Program-made: the position numbers and the translations under genes
Assembly (NCBI GenBank): GCA_018881555.1
Contig: JACAXG010000130.1
Location: forward strand, 2,179,848-2,243,847
Length of the DNA: 64,000 nucleotides
Source of the DNA: Amblyornis subalaris
Lineage: Eukaryota; Chordata; Aves; Passeriformes; Ptilonorhynchidae
Direction of reading: 5' to 3'
The notes under the pieces: generated by a model
The model's input: the letters and a program-made list of their open reading frames with translations, nothing else
What the model was told of the DNA's origin: nothing
Databases searched by the model: none
Shown here: positions 51,701-62,107 of the stretch, in pieces
Numbering within the stretch: position 1 is the first letter of the stretch
How the letters are laid out: every line of letters starts with the position of its first letter

Positions 51701-54700
51701 AGATCACTAAATAAAATCTACATGGAGCAGCATCACAAAGTGCTGAAAGCCTTAGCTGTTCTCCTGCTAACAATTAAAAGAAAACTTGTGGTTAGTCTGT
51801 GAATCCAGTAGTATAAATTCAACCTTCAATTTAAATTGTCACTAAAGATTTAAGACATTGGTATGTTCAAAAAACATTTCTATACAAACCTAAGAAATCT
51901 GCAAACAAAATAAGCCAGAGCTTGATCTGATTATCTTGTCCACAAGAAGCCATCTGGAAGTATTTGAATCCATTCTCACTATCTGATAAAATTAAAATAT
52001 ATTAATGGGAGTCAGAAATACTGAAAATAACAGCATATCAGTAAACTACATCAGCATTAAAATCACTGAAGAAGTTCTAAAACTGTTTGGAAATAAGAAA
52101 TAGGTATCGTTGTACTCTTTCCTGAACAAGCAGATAAAGACCAGAGCTGTGCTCATATTTTAAGTTTTCTTGATGGTAAATATTTGATTCCTCTGAGTGC
52201 ACCGATATAGTCTTTTAACCTAAATTATATGGTTATGTCCATTTTTCCTACAGTTCAGTAGTTCTCAAACTTAACCACATATGCATGTACAAAATTTAAG
52301 AGGATCTGACAGGGCATTTTCACACTTTTAGATGTTCAACTTTTCATTTTTATAAACTGACATTTCATGACTGCAGTCCAGCCAAACACTTAGTAAATAC
52401 TGCACTAAATATGAAATACAACAATAACAGTTTTATAGCTTTCCCCTATTGATTCAGTGGATGTGAACATTTCNGAATTATCATGTTCCATGAGTGGACT
52501 GTTAGATTCATAAGAAAGTAGTTGGACGGTTGCAACCTGAGGGTAGTGGTCAATGGCTCAGAGTCCGAATGGGCTTCAGTGACCAGTGGTGCCCCTCAGG
52601 GCTCTGTATTGGGATGAGTGCTATTTAATATCTTCATTAATGACACGCAAGAAGGGAGCAAGTGCGCCCTCTGCAAATCTGCAGACGACACCAAGCTGAG
52701 TGGTGTAGCTGTCACACCAGAAGGACAAGGACCTGGGAGGACCCTAGAGGGACCTGGACAAGCTTGAGTACTGGTCCATGGGAACCTCAAGTGCTGGTGC
52801 GGCACATGGATTGGGGCAACCTCCACTATCAATCCAGGCTGGTGGGTGAACAGGTGAAGAGTAAGCCCTGCCAAGAAGGACTTGGGGGTGCTGGTGGGTG
52901 AGAGGCTGTGGACATTGCATCCCTTGCCAGGTTCAGTTTCAGCTTCACCTTGGCCTTCCTCACCCCCTCCCTACACAGTCGTACTTCATCTCTATACTTT
53001 TCCCAGGTTACCTGTCTTACTTCCCTCTGCTTGTGCATTCGCTTCTTGCCCATTAGTTTGACCAGCAGTTCCTGACTCAGCCATTCCAGTCTCTTGCCTT
53101 CCTTGCCCGATTTCTTGCTCCAGGGGATTGCTAGCTCTTGCACTCTGTGGAAGACTTCCCTAAAGATCTGCCAGCTCTGCTCCTCTCCCTTGTCCCCGAG
53201 GACAGTCTCCCAGAGGATCCCACTGACAACCTTCCTGAAGAGCTGGAAGTTTGCCTTCCTAAAGTTCAGGAGCCTGACTTTATTCCTTACCTGACCTATA
53301 TTCCTTAAGACTGCAAACTCCACCACAACTGTTCTAGATCTCATGAGCTTCTAGGCAACTGACTGAATCCACTTCAAAGGCAGAAGAACCACCTGTTACA
53401 GCCTAAAGCACAAAAAACCTATCAGACACTCTGGATCAAGACTTGCTCTGAATTAAGCACGTAAAGAGTCGCAATTTAAAACTAACTCTAATTGTACTGG
53501 ATAGGCACTACTTGTATGCATTTTGTAATGTGTTAAATCTGCCAAAAATCCTAGAAGTTTCAACTGGTGATGATTAAACAGCAACACACAAAAGGAAATA
53601 TATTGACTTTCAATAACATATGGATTAAAAAAAAATCAAGAATGATCATAAATCAGCTAAAACAAATCCACCACATAGGAAATACTTGCTTTGTTGCCTG
53701 TTTGTCTTTATCTCAGCAAAAGGCTGAAGAGTTGGTCGTGTAATTTTTAAACCAAGAGAATAATCTCAAGATGAAATGGAATGGTGGAAATTACACTCTG
53801 ATCTGTTTCAGCTGCAACATGTTTTTTGCCCTCAGATGCAACTTTTAGTTCACAATGGAGTTTTTTGTGTAGTATTTTCACTGAGAAAGATCCTACACCT
53901 TTCATGGACACACATTTGTTTGATTGGGTATTGTCAATCACTAATTCTCTGTATTGAAGTGTATGCTCACATCCTACTTCCTCAGCTTCCTCCTGCTTCT
54001 GTCCTGCTTTCTTCCCCGCTGCTTGTCCTGCTTTCTTCCTGCTCTGCATCACCTCAGACAGCAGTACTTATTGCTGGGTTCGGCACTGAAAGATGCAAGT
54101 GGCTGCTCAGTTATAACTTTTGGGGCCTTTGAAAGGGCAGCTCATGTGTATTCTGAAAACAGAAGCCTAAATATCTTGATGAAGACCACTTTGTCTCAAT
54201 AGCAGATCTGGAAAGCACAAAAGTATACACACAAGGTTGTTAAGACAAGTTGCTGCACTACTTCCTAACACTGACAAGGAGGTTTCTGCCCAATTTCCTA
54301 ACCTCCATTAAAAGCAAATGACTATGTGGTCAAACACTAAAACAGCTCTAAGATTTTTGAACATCTTAGTGGGACACATAAGACTGTGGGCTCATTGCTC
54401 CCCCAAATTCCTCCAAATGAGAAAGTCAGGTGCACGAAAACAGTCTATCTATTCATACTCCACAGCTCTAGCATTTAGGGTATTAGGTTTACAGCTCTCT
54501 GCATTGTTTTAATCCAGTCCTGCTCCTTGGGGAACCAAAGTATGAAAGAGTCAAGACAGAATGGTAAACAAGCACTGCATCTTCTAAATCCCTTGTTTGC
54601 CATGGGGTAATTAGCTACTCAAAGTTATCACCTTGTTTGTTGATCTAGTACATTCCTTGCCACCAATGTGACCACAACTTTTACTTAAGAATATTCAGAA

Positions 54701-57700
54701 TATTCTAAAACATCAGCTCTTCCCAAGGTCATTTGTATCTTGAGCACCAATGGCAAAAAGAATATGAAAACAAGAGCTAGAGAGAAATAAAATAACTCTT
54801 TTTTTACACGTTCCTCCCCTGATGAGTTAAATAACTAACCAGATACTGGATGTGAAGAAATATCACAGCAGGTAACACCAAGATCATGTGCTTTTTCATT
54901 ATACAGGCATCTCATTTTATCATTCCAAATGGTTAAATCACCACTTGATGATCCAGTGACAAAGAAATTTCCATTGGGAGAAAATGCACAAGCCACCAAA
55001 GAACCACCTTTAACATTCCCAGATCTGAAAAGCAAGAGTACAATGGATTTGGATTTAGAGTAAGTAAAGCTCTGAAGAAGTGACCTCTCAAATGCAATGT
55101 AATACAATGAGGCAAACTCTTCTAAGCTTTGCACTTTGGGACTTGCTAACAGAGGAAAGAGAAACTCAAACCAACTAGAGGAATGGAGCAAAATAAGCTC
55201 TGTAGCAGGGACCAGACCTGCTCTTTGACTGCAGGAGGAAAAACATGAGATGGCACCCTAAGGCAATAATTTTAACTGAGTGATAAAGTAATTGTCAAAC
55301 TAAAGACAATTTGCATGGATTTAACATTTAAGGCACAATGCATTGTTAAAATTCTGTGGCAGAGTACATTTTAAAAGTCAATGATAAATACACAACTATC
55401 ATTAACACAGATTTACATGTACACAAACAACGGAAGACTCCGACAATTCTTCTGTTCTGTTTTTAGTAAGAAACCAGAACACCTACTAACACATATGAAA
55501 AGCTGTAGCTGAGTAGAATACTTTGTGATGTATGGTGTGGGGTTAATTTTGAACAACTTGTACACAAGAGAAAGCAATGTGCAAAAGAAATCTTGTATTT
55601 TAACTAAGTCAGCCAAAGCTGACTTTGTAAAACTGATCTTTAAAGAAAATTTCTAGCAGATACGGAAGGGTGGTCAATCCTCATGAAGGAAGTGGAGTCA
55701 ACCTGACATCGTTTACATTATCTGATAATAACCTAAAGTCAATCAAAAGAGTCTCACTCCTTTAAAGGGACACCAGATCCAGCTGAGCATGCACAGCTGA
55801 ATCTTTTAGTGCAGGGAGAAAATCACAGCCTTAAGCAACAGTCACATGGCAAGAAATGTCAGTCNTATTTACTCTGTCATCATATTTTGTAGAAAAGCTG
55901 ATCATTCTCTTTTAATGATAGAAATTTTATTCACTGCCAGAGGTGTCAAACTTAACATCACAGAAGACAAGTCAATAAATTTTCCTGCGAGTCTCACTAA
56001 TCAGACCCAGGACCTTCTAAAAAGCATTGACTCCCTTAATTCTATCATTAAGCGTACTATCAAATCCACTATAGTCCTTCCCGTTTTTTTAATGTACAAT
56101 CCTTTCTGTTTAGTACAGCTTTTAAANCTTTCCTTCTTTCACACAAAAAGCTGCAGATTCTGCTCTGAAAACATAACAGTAAAATAAATAGCATTGTACA
56201 TGTTCAGAGTATGCATTTAAGACTTGCAGGCCAAATACCAGTATTGTAACTTAACTACTGAACAAGAAATAGAGTAACAAATACACATTAGTCAACTTGC
56301 TTTCATGTTATTCACATCCATGATAGAGATCATTTAAATAGCTGTCTTACTTCACAATTTGAACAGTCAATTAAAACAGCTGAGCAGGTAAGGAGCAATT
56401 GGCTACCTTTGTTATAATTACCATCCATATATTTAGTCAAGTGACGTACCAGTGTGGTAAAAGGTTTTCTCTCTTTCAGCATCAACACAATCAACTGTTT
56501 CAAAAGAAACAGAGGACCACAGACTAACATTAGATGGTTAACTAACATCCTCTGACATAATTTTTAAGTGCCTTGATGATTTCTATGTGATATTGATCTC
56601 AGCTTTTAAAAACAAGACATGCACTTTTCCATCTGCAATTACATATGACAATAAAAAAATTCATCACCTGAAAATACATACACACATACACATCCCAAAA
56701 TACATATAAAGTTAAGCTGACTACTGCTGGCCTGTTAGCACTCTGAAATGAACCTCTAAAAGTTGAAGGGGACAGGATGGGAATGTTCAAGTCCTTTCTT
56801 ATTTCTCTACAATGAAAACATCAAAGCAGAATAATTTCTGCTTGTAACAACAATACAATTTCTACACAGCCATTATACATTCACTATTCAACTAGAAGGA
56901 AATTAGGATGTAGGTCTAAAACATGCATCACTGTAAGAAATTAACAGCATACACTTGTAAGAAATGATTTTTTAATATTTCTGGGTTTTTTCCCTTCAGC
57001 AACAAGTATTCTGAATTCAAAAAAAAAACCTCTTCACTAGTAATATCTCAAAAGAGATAAACCCTCAGACTTCAGAACACTAATGACTGAATTTCCCAAT
57101 TTTTCTTAAAGATAAAACTAGGAAAAAATACATTACCAGTACCTCTTTACTGTCTGAAAACAAAATCACCATTTCAGTGTTTCTTTATGCATTACAAAAA
57201 ACAGTGACAAAAATCTGTAAGAATTCTGTTTATGGACAAATTTCCAGATTTACACCATTTCAAGTAACTATAATCAATAATTTTGAAAAACTGTACAGTT
57301 CCCACATAAATCACTGCTGTGGAAGGCAGAGATGCCACAAAAGCAGTGACATGCTTGACAGGGGATTACCAACACCAAACAAGTTTGTCTTTCAGAAATA
57401 GCTGCTCCCTCAATCCTGAGCAAAACATCAATTCGCTCAAAATTACTTTTCTAACTTTATACAGTAATTTAGTTGTGTAATTGTGGCTCTAAAACCTAAA
57501 TAATATCTTGCCCAAGTACAGGTTACAACAACTGGCCTGAAGACTTTACTGAAAGACAAGAGGTGTAGAGGAGGACTTTGAAGATAGGTCTAAGGTTCGT
57601 GCCTTTTACTGTGCAATACCAATATGCTCATCTGCTTTGTTTCAAATGTTTCTTGGAATGCCATGTGAAATGTTGACTGTCATGCTTAACTCATTTAGCT

Positions 57701-58664
57701 CCAATACTCCTTTCTGTCACTGTTATGTNTTAAACTGTATAGTTTCAGGACAAGTCCATAGTTTCCAAATTCTGATTGCTGGATTACTATCAACCTTCTA
57801 AGACCATCCTGGACTCCAAACTCCTAGTAATTAAATATTTAATTTATACTATTATGTATAATGTAGTATAAAGCACACAGTACAGTCAGGCTCCACTACC
57901 TGTATATTATGTATCACTGTTTGCTGACTCACTGTTTAGAAACTAGATGCATGCAGTATGCAATGCATCCTGATTTCATGTTAAATCAATGAAATGAACT
58001 TAAAAAAATGAGGATTTAGATGCAAGATAACTTTATAAAAATTAAAGCTTCTTACGTTTCCATTGTTTACCTTAAAAAACAAAAAAACTACTCAGCACTT
58101 CTCCCTCTCCTACAGATTAATCTTTCGCTCATCTAAATCCTATCCCCATTTCTTTGTGATATCCATCAGTGATGCAAGTCTGCCTATCTTCTATACATTA
58201 CAGCATACCACTTGAATTATATTCACTTCAAACCAGAGTATTTGTCAAAAAATATGTGGCACTCACCTGTAGAGTTTCAATGACTGCAGGTTCCAAAGAG
58301 CCACACTGCCATCGGCTGCCCCTGACAAGAGATAAGTGGCCTGAGGAGAGAAGCGGCAGACTCTGACGGGACTGGCGCTGGGCTGCTCCAGCACCGCCAG
58401 CCTGCAGCCATCGCGCACATCCCACACCACCGTGGTGCCGTCCGTGGAGCACGAGGCCAACACGTGTCCCGAGGGAGAGAAGCAGCAGCAGTGCACAGCG
58501 TATGTGTGACCTTTCAAAGGCGAGTATGGAAGCTCAGTAAAGTTGGTCAAAGAATAAACACGAATTGTTTTGTCCAAGGAACAAGTAGCCAAGCACGATG
58601 ATGAGAAGGCGCAGTAGTTGACATCATCACTATGATCTGCTAAAGTGTGAATTAATGTCGCCAT
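42616..58664 (-). CDS. WDSUB1: WDSUB1, complete, 10 coding exons, spliced
   Basis: WD repeat, SAM and U-box domain protein. Joining, in transcript order, 58664-58267, 55024-54840, 51982-51890, 51202-51109, 48994-48961, 47552-47512, 47413-47307, 46377-46198, 44200-44060 and 42770-42616 gives 1,428 nt, that is 475 residues plus stop. Human WDSUB1 is 476. All junctions are GT/AG and in frame. About 325 N-terminal residues form WD40 repeats (GH...WD-like units such as [13 protein letters not shown] and [14 protein letters not shown]). A SAM domain ([13 protein letters not shown]...) follows, then a C-terminal U-box ([20 protein letters not shown]...). U-box proteins recruit E2 enzymes, so a ubiquitin ligase role is predicted; substrates are not known to me. 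It is transcribed towards TANC1. Confidence 0.96.
43729..43745. repeat. (GGTT)n short microsatellite
   Basis: Four GGTT units in the last WDSUB1 intron. Confidence 0.7.
44060..44200 (-). CDS. WDSUB1: WDSUB1 coding exon 9, SAM end and U-box start
   Basis: Encodes [17 protein letters not shown] (last SAM helix) and [20 protein letters not shown] (first half of the U-box, with the P-x-x-F-x-C-P-I signature). The acceptor is ttttttcag and the donor GCAG|gtatgt. 1-nt overhang. Confidence 0.95.
46198..46377 (-). CDS. WDSUB1: WDSUB1 coding exon 8, SAM domain
   Basis: A 180-nt exon encoding [20 protein letters not shown] then [20 protein letters not shown] and [11 protein letters not shown]. This is a SAM domain core (W-S-x-x-D-V-x-x-W-L, I-D-G-x-x-L-L-x-L-T). 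SAM domains mediate self- or hetero-association. The acceptor is tttccaaag and the donor ATTG|gtaaga. The first few residues are a variable linker. Confidence 0.95.
46402..46505. repeat. A/C-rich low-complexity tract
   Basis: An A/C-only-biased stretch with repeated aaacaaacaaaacc and ccaaaaaacaaccaaccac type units. On the - strand it is a T/G-rich pyrimidine-like tract directly upstream of the acceptor of WDSUB1 exon 8 (46377). Confidence 0.65.
46847..46902. repeat. Direct repeat enclosing a perfect inverted repeat
   Basis: atgtaatttgtacca occurs at 46847-46861 and 46888-46902. Between and overlapping them, gtaccattagt (46856-46866) and actaatggtac (46875-46885) are perfect reverse complements around an 8-nt loop. 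Located in a WDSUB1 intron. Confidence 0.85.
47307..47413 (-). CDS. WDSUB1: WDSUB1 coding exon 7, last WD40 repeat
   Basis: Encodes [20 protein letters not shown] then [15 protein letters not shown], completing the WD40 propeller. The acceptor is atttgtag and the donor GCAG|gtcagt. 1-nt overhang. Confidence 0.94.
47512..47552 (-). CDS. WDSUB1: WDSUB1 coding exon 6 (41-nt micro-exon)
   Basis: Encodes [14 protein letters not shown], the start of the last WD40 repeat (LSQH matches the GH position). The acceptor is ttttacag and the donor ACCAG|gtaaga. Phase 0 in, 2-nt overhang out. It lies only 98 nt from exon 7. Confidence 0.9.
47976..48105 (-). mobile_element. CR1 LINE fragment, 3' end (short)
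   Basis: On the + strand: cacagaatcacgggatggtt, ggagatcactagtccaaccc, ctgctaaagcagcacccctt and gtccagtcgggttttgagta. It resembles CR1 3' ends with a 5' truncation. It lies in the WDSUB1 intron between coding exons 5 and 6, in the same orientation as the gene. Confidence 0.8.
48961..48994 (-). CDS. WDSUB1: WDSUB1 coding exon 5 (34-nt micro-exon)
   Basis: Encodes [11 protein letters not shown], the last strand of a WD40 blade. The acceptor is ttaaaag (unusual G-free AAAAG context with a T-poor tract) and the donor ACT|gtaagt, which is strong. It is too short to show as an open frame and was found by continuity of phase (GG|G) and homology. Ends in phase 0. Confidence 0.88.
50100..50445 (-). 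mobile_element. Probable CR1 fragment, reverse transcriptase region
   Basis: The + strand has aaggatttgctccatgatct, gctgactgccctgcagttcc, ctggatcctttaccctgccc and ttcttggatgttgggaatct, resembling the antisense of the CR1 reverse transcriptase N-terminal region also seen at 30.3-30.7 kb. The left boundary is vague. It is heavily decayed. Confidence 0.6.
51109..51202 (-). CDS. WDSUB1: WDSUB1 coding exon 4, WD40 repeat
   Basis: Encodes [20 protein letters not shown] then [11 protein letters not shown], a WD40 unit with the GH dipeptide. The acceptor is atttttag and the donor GG|gtaagc. 2-nt overhang. It joins the 34-nt exon 5 to give [12 protein letters not shown]. Confidence 0.94.
51890..51982 (-). 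CDS. WDSUB1: WDSUB1 coding exon 3, WD40 repeat
   Basis: A 93-nt exon encoding [20 protein letters not shown] then [10 protein letters not shown]. The ASCGQD-x-x-x-K-x-W signature is a WD40 strand pair and is conserved in WDSUB1. The acceptor is ttatcag and the donor TTAG|gtttgt. 1-nt overhang. Confidence 0.92.
   Translation of the reverse strand: MVRMDSNTSRWLLVDKIIRSSSGLFCLQIS
52516..52908 (+). mobile_element. CR1 LINE fragment, reverse transcriptase catalytic region, sense on +
   Basis: Reading along the + strand gives the CR1 RT segment: [11 protein letters not shown], a stop, [10 protein letters not shown], then ADDTK (52681-52695), the catalytic ADD motif of reverse transcriptase. It continues with the downstream RT/thumb region up to KDLGVLV at about 52890. 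Stops and indels show it is inactive. It is the only recognised CR1 piece here with sense on +. Confidence 0.85.
52909..53345 (-). mobile_element. CR1 LINE fragment, ORF2 endonuclease-RT linker, sense on -
   Basis: The - strand reads [60 protein letters not shown] and [20 protein letters not shown], matching the charged linker between endonuclease and reverse transcriptase in avian CR1 ORF2. The frame is open for about 145 codons, which suggests a fairly young copy. It abuts the oppositely oriented RT fragment. Confidence 0.82.
54001..54048. repeat. 24-bp tandem duplication in a pyrimidine-rich stretch
   Basis: gtcctgctttcttcc at 54001 recurs at 54025 in a C/T-rich tract. Located in the WDSUB1 intron between coding exons 2 and 3. 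Confidence 0.6.
54840..55024 (-). CDS. WDSUB1: WDSUB1 coding exon 2, WD40 repeat
   Basis: Encodes [20 protein letters not shown] then [20 protein letters not shown] and [14 protein letters not shown]. The acceptor is cttttcag and the donor CTG|gttagt. Phase 2 in, 1-nt overhang out. Separated from exon 1 by a 3.2-kb intron. Confidence 0.94.
58267..58664 (-). CDS. WDSUB1: WDSUB1 coding exon 1, WD40 repeats
   Basis: Starts at ATG 58664-58662 and encodes [20 protein letters not shown], which matches the known WDSUB1 start closely. It contains about three WD40 units: [21 protein letters not shown] and [10 protein letters not shown]. The exon begins upstream at about 58679 after acceptor tttttcag, which leaves only about 15 nt of 5'UTR here. 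The rest of the 5'UTR must be in a separate upstream exon. The donor is ACAG|gtgagt. 2-nt overhang. Confidence 0.96.
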
Positions 58665-58816
58665 TTAAGAAAAAAAAATCTGAAAAAGAATTCAATGGTC
58701 ATACTTAGTTTTCCTATTTCATAAATGAAAAATACTACCTTATCAAGACAAATTCTGAAAAAAAAAAAAAAGGAAAACTCATTTGCAAAGGCAGTTTTTT
58801 TATCTAGCACTGTTTA

Positions 58817-59455
58817 AGCGCAGAATCATAAAATCAGACTGGTTTGGGTTGGAAGGGACCTTAAAGCCCATCCAGTTCCACCCCCTGCCATGGGCAGGGA
58901 CACCTTCCACTAGACCAGGTTGCTCCGAGTCCCATCCAACCAGGCCTTGAATGCTTCCAGGGATGGGGCAGCTTCTCTGGACACCCTGTGCCAGGGCCTC
59001 CCCACACTGACGGCCAAGAATTTCATTCTAATCTAAACCCACTCTCAGTTTAAATCCATTCCCCTTTCTATCACTACGTGCCCTTGTAAAAAGTCCCTCT
59101 CCAGCCTTCTTGTACTGTGTGGCTGGAGCACTTCCCAGCGAAGACCGAGACAAAAAAAGTCATTGAGTACCTCAGCCTTCTCCATGTCCTGGGTAACCAG
59201 GTCTCTCATTTCATTCCAGAGGGGGCCCACATTTTTCCTTATCTTCCTTTCATCACCAACGTACCTACAGAAGCTTTTCTTGTTGCCCTTGACATCCCCG
59301 GCTGGATTTAATTCCATCAGCACTTTAGCTTTCCCAACCTAATCCCTGACTGCTTGAGCAATCTCTCCATATTCCTCCCTGTCCTTGCTTCCATCCTCTT
59401 CCTCGTAATTTGTCCAGGAGCTCCCTTCTGCTTACTTTCACAGACAGCAACAGTA
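58817..59455 (-). mobile_element. CR1 LINE, internally deleted or composite
   Basis: Two CR1 parts in the same (-) orientation. Positions 59455-59113 encode an ORF2 linker with [19 protein letters not shown] and [18 protein letters not shown]. Positions 59112-58817 are the classic 3' end; on + it reads aatcataaaatcagactggt and ttgggttggaagggacctta. The whole reverse transcriptase is absent between them, so this is either an internal deletion or an abutting second insertion. It sits in WDSUB1 intron 1. Confidence 0.82.
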
Positions 59456-59979
59456 GTGATGGCAAAACATCAGAGAAATACCACATACTTGTGTTGCCAG
59501 TCCAAGGTTTGGCCAGGCTGATGAAAACATTTAAGTCAAAATGTGAACATTAACTGGCTGTTTAGAATCAGAACCTCTCCAGAAACTGCATTTGCTGCTA
59601 CACAGAAGAATAAAAGACAATGTGAACTTCACATACATTTTCCCAGGACTTAAAACTGCTGGAACCAGTTTAAATTGCATCAGACAAGAGATTTGCACTG
59701 CTGAGGTCTGGGAAATCTCCGAAAAGGTACATTCCAAGCAGTCACTCCCCATGCTGCAGATCACAGACAAGCTTCCTGAGAATAAGGAAGCATAGAGCCA
59801 AAACGAAGTGCCTAAAACTCTTGAAAGCTGTTTATAATGAACAAAAGCAGTAATACTATTTATATTGAGTTAACTTAAATAATAGTCTGCTGTTTTAGGC
59901 AGTGCTTTATTCTGAATAATTTCAGTGCTGAGGCATTCACAAATAAAACCATATATACTCACACTTTTTTTTCCCACAT

Positions 59980-60098
59980 ATTATTACATACACAAACACA
60001 TATATTTGTATGTACATGGACATGCAAGGATGTATAAACGTATGCATACATGCAGAGGTATGTACATATACATACAGAAAAAAAGTATATATAAGGGC
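59980..60098. repeat. Degenerate CATA/TGTA-rich tract
   Basis: Imperfect alternating purine-pyrimidine units (cacatata, tgtatgtaca, acgtatgcataca, gtatgtacatatacata) in WDSUB1 intron 1. A decayed microsatellite. Confidence 0.6.
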
Positions 60099-60629
60099 AA
60101 ATTACCCCTTCTCTTCAGGCAGTGTATAGCACGTCAATTAAGTTAAAGACCAGATCATTGACTACCACCTATTTTAGCCTCAGGATGCTCAGTTTTACTA
60201 CTATTCTCTTTAAAACCATTAAACACATGAAAAAGTGTCAATAACATATCTTATCTGTAGAAAAAAACATACTTTCTTCAACTATGAGAAACCGAAGACT
60301 CAGAAAAAGCTTGACATCTGGAAAGATGAACTGAAAAAGGCACCTTAATCTCAGTGTCAGGACACTTTCAGGAGCTCACTGCAGGAAAGCAAACCTAGGA
60401 ATGAGAGTTGTCAGTATCAATAAACCAGTTGAGGGAGCGAGGAGCAGCGAGAGCATTCGTCACCAGAGAGATGTTCAGCACCACAGCATCACCTCCCATA
60501 GCAATTACTTTTTTTTTTTCATAATCCGTAAACCAGGAGCAGCTGCCCACAGAAAAAGCTACAGCAATTCTCGACACAGCTGGCAGTCCCTTCCCTGTTG
60601 CTCTTTCCTGCAGCCCAGCCCCACCCAGC

Positions 60630-61270
60630 CCATGGCGACGAGGCCGTGACGCGCTCGGGATGGTCGGCGGAGTCACCCCCAGATCCAGTGCCGGGTGGCG
60701 GATAAACAACACCGCGCCCCGGCTGCGCGGTCCCCTCCGGACGTCCGCCCGGCCGTGAGGGGACGCCGCTCGCACCTCGCGCTACCCCGGCCACAGCGCC
60801 TNCTGCCTCGGCCCCCCCCTCAGCTCCTCCTCCCGGCGTGGTGCGGCCCGAGCCGAGCCGGCCTGGCCCGCACCACTGCGCGCCGGCCTCGGGGGGAGAC
60901 GGTGCTGCGTTACCCGCTCTCACCGCCGCCGTCTGTCCTGGCCCTGAGGCAGAGCAGGCGCGGATCATGCGACGTTCGTCCCACCGCGCCCCCAGCCCCG
61001 GGCGCCCTTTCCCGCGGCTCGGCGCCGGCCCGGAGCCGAACGGCAGCCGCCTGCGCTGTGGCTGCGCTGGTGCTGCGCTGGTGCGGACCCTGCCCGAGTG
61101 CGGGCGGGGCCGGATGCTCCGGCCACTGCCGAGCCCTCCGATCCGCGGCACTGTTAGGCCCAGACCGTGCCCCAGCGGGCGGCGGNGCCGCATTCCGCCG
61201 CTGAAATTCACACGGGTACCGCCTCACCTCGGTCCCCGCCCGCTACAGGCGCAGCGCTGGGGCAGAGCGA
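60630..61270. promoter_or_regulatory. WDSUB1: CpG island, likely WDSUB1 promoter and non-coding exon 1
   Basis: A sharply bounded GC- and CpG-rich block in an otherwise AT-rich region, typical of a housekeeping promoter. An Sp1-type GC box gggcggggc lies at 61102-61110. On the - strand, plausible first-exon donors are GAG|GTGAGG (exon end 61228) and GAG|GTGCGA (exon end 60776). Sequence alone cannot choose between them. It lies about 2 kb upstream of the WDSUB1 start codon. The long open frames on both strands here are a by-product of high GC. Confidence 0.75.
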
Positions 61271-62107
61271 AGCGGAGTTCTAACAAACGGTGCTCCCCCG
61301 GCCCAGCATCCGTCTGCAAATTGACACTATTGCCCTCTCCGCATCCCCAGACACACTCAGCAACTCATGCAAAATAAATGGTTTATCGCGGCGCCTCTAT
61401 TTTTTGAGGAAGACAAAGTCACTTTCTCGTAGTCACTCTGCCCAGGAAACAACCCCTAAATGATCAGCCTTCCGTGTTGAGTCTCTACCCTCTCGCGCTG
61501 TTTTATGGCGCACTGTTTTATGGCACATTATTCAACTGCACACTGTGTGATCCACCAGCTGAAGCCTGCCCTTCCATTGTTCTGAATCCTAGGTAACAGC
61601 CAGTATTAAAGAGTAAGATTTAGACCTCCTTTTAAAGACACATATTTTCTCCAAGACAACTATGACATCTGATTTTCAGCTGCTTTTGTACCATGCAATT
61701 TTTTCAGAGATGACAAGAGACAAAAGTGAACCCACATTCACAACCAAACCACTCTTCATTGAGCACCATTACAGTACTTATAATAAATTTGAAAGCTTGG
61801 GAACAAATTCTCTAAACTAAGAAAGACCAGCACACTTCGTTCAGAAAGGATGAGAGCACACTGGAAAACTTTTCCTCTAAGAAAATAGACAGAAACATCA
61901 ACAGGAGAGAAAGTCTGCAAAGAAGAAATGTTAAGAACATTTTGCTAGTGGTTAAATCCCTGTTCTTTTCTATGGAGACAGGATGGCAATACGCATGATT
62001 CAAGCTTGCCATTCAAATATACTATTTCCTGTAAATTTAATTTTACTGCAAATAGTAATGAAGACACTGGCTGTTAGCAAGCAAAGCAATACACTGGCCA
62101 TGTCAAG
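61271..62107. other. Intergenic stretch upstream of WDSUB1
   Basis: AT-rich sequence just beyond the CpG island. No repeat, RNA gene or coding region is recognised apart from the ATTAAA at 62041-62036 (-) mentioned with the candidate exon. Confidence 0.5.

Larger units (their letters stand above)
47553..51889 (-). other. WDSUB1: WDSUB1 introns around micro-exon 5 and exon 4
   Basis: Introns 47553-48960, 48995-51108 and 51203-51889. They hold a CR1 3' end (47976-48105) and a probable CR1 RT fragment (50100-50445). The rest is AT-rich with nothing recognised. Confidence 0.65.
51983..58266 (-). other. WDSUB1: WDSUB1 introns 51983-54839 and 55025-58266
   Basis: The first holds the convergent CR1 pair (52516-53345) and a pyrimidine-rich tandem repeat at 54001. 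The second, 3.2 kb, is AT-rich with no recognised repeat, RNA or exon. Confidence 0.65.
58665..60630 (-). other. WDSUB1: WDSUB1 5'UTR piece and first intron
   Basis: Positions 58665-58679 are the short 5'UTR part of the first coding exon; the acceptor is tttttcag on the - strand. The remainder is inferred to be intron 1. It contains a composite CR1 fragment (58817-59455) and a degenerate CATA/TGTA-rich tract at about 59980-60095. No further coding signal is seen. Confidence 0.55.

Noticed and set aside
52829..53344. 171-codon - strand open frame as a possible host gene
   Set aside because: The translation is the CR1 ORF2 linker, so it is annotated as a mobile element.
59045..59323. 92-codon - strand open frame as a possible upstream WDSUB1 exon
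   Set aside because: It encodes CR1 ORF2 linker joined to CR1 3' sequence and does not connect in phase to WDSUB1.
60519..61211. Long open frames on both strands (up to 230 codons) at 60.5-61.4 kb
   Set aside because: They lie in a CpG island, where high GC removes stop codons. The Arg/Pro/Gly/Ala-rich translations have no recognisable domain and the region is better explained as a promoter.
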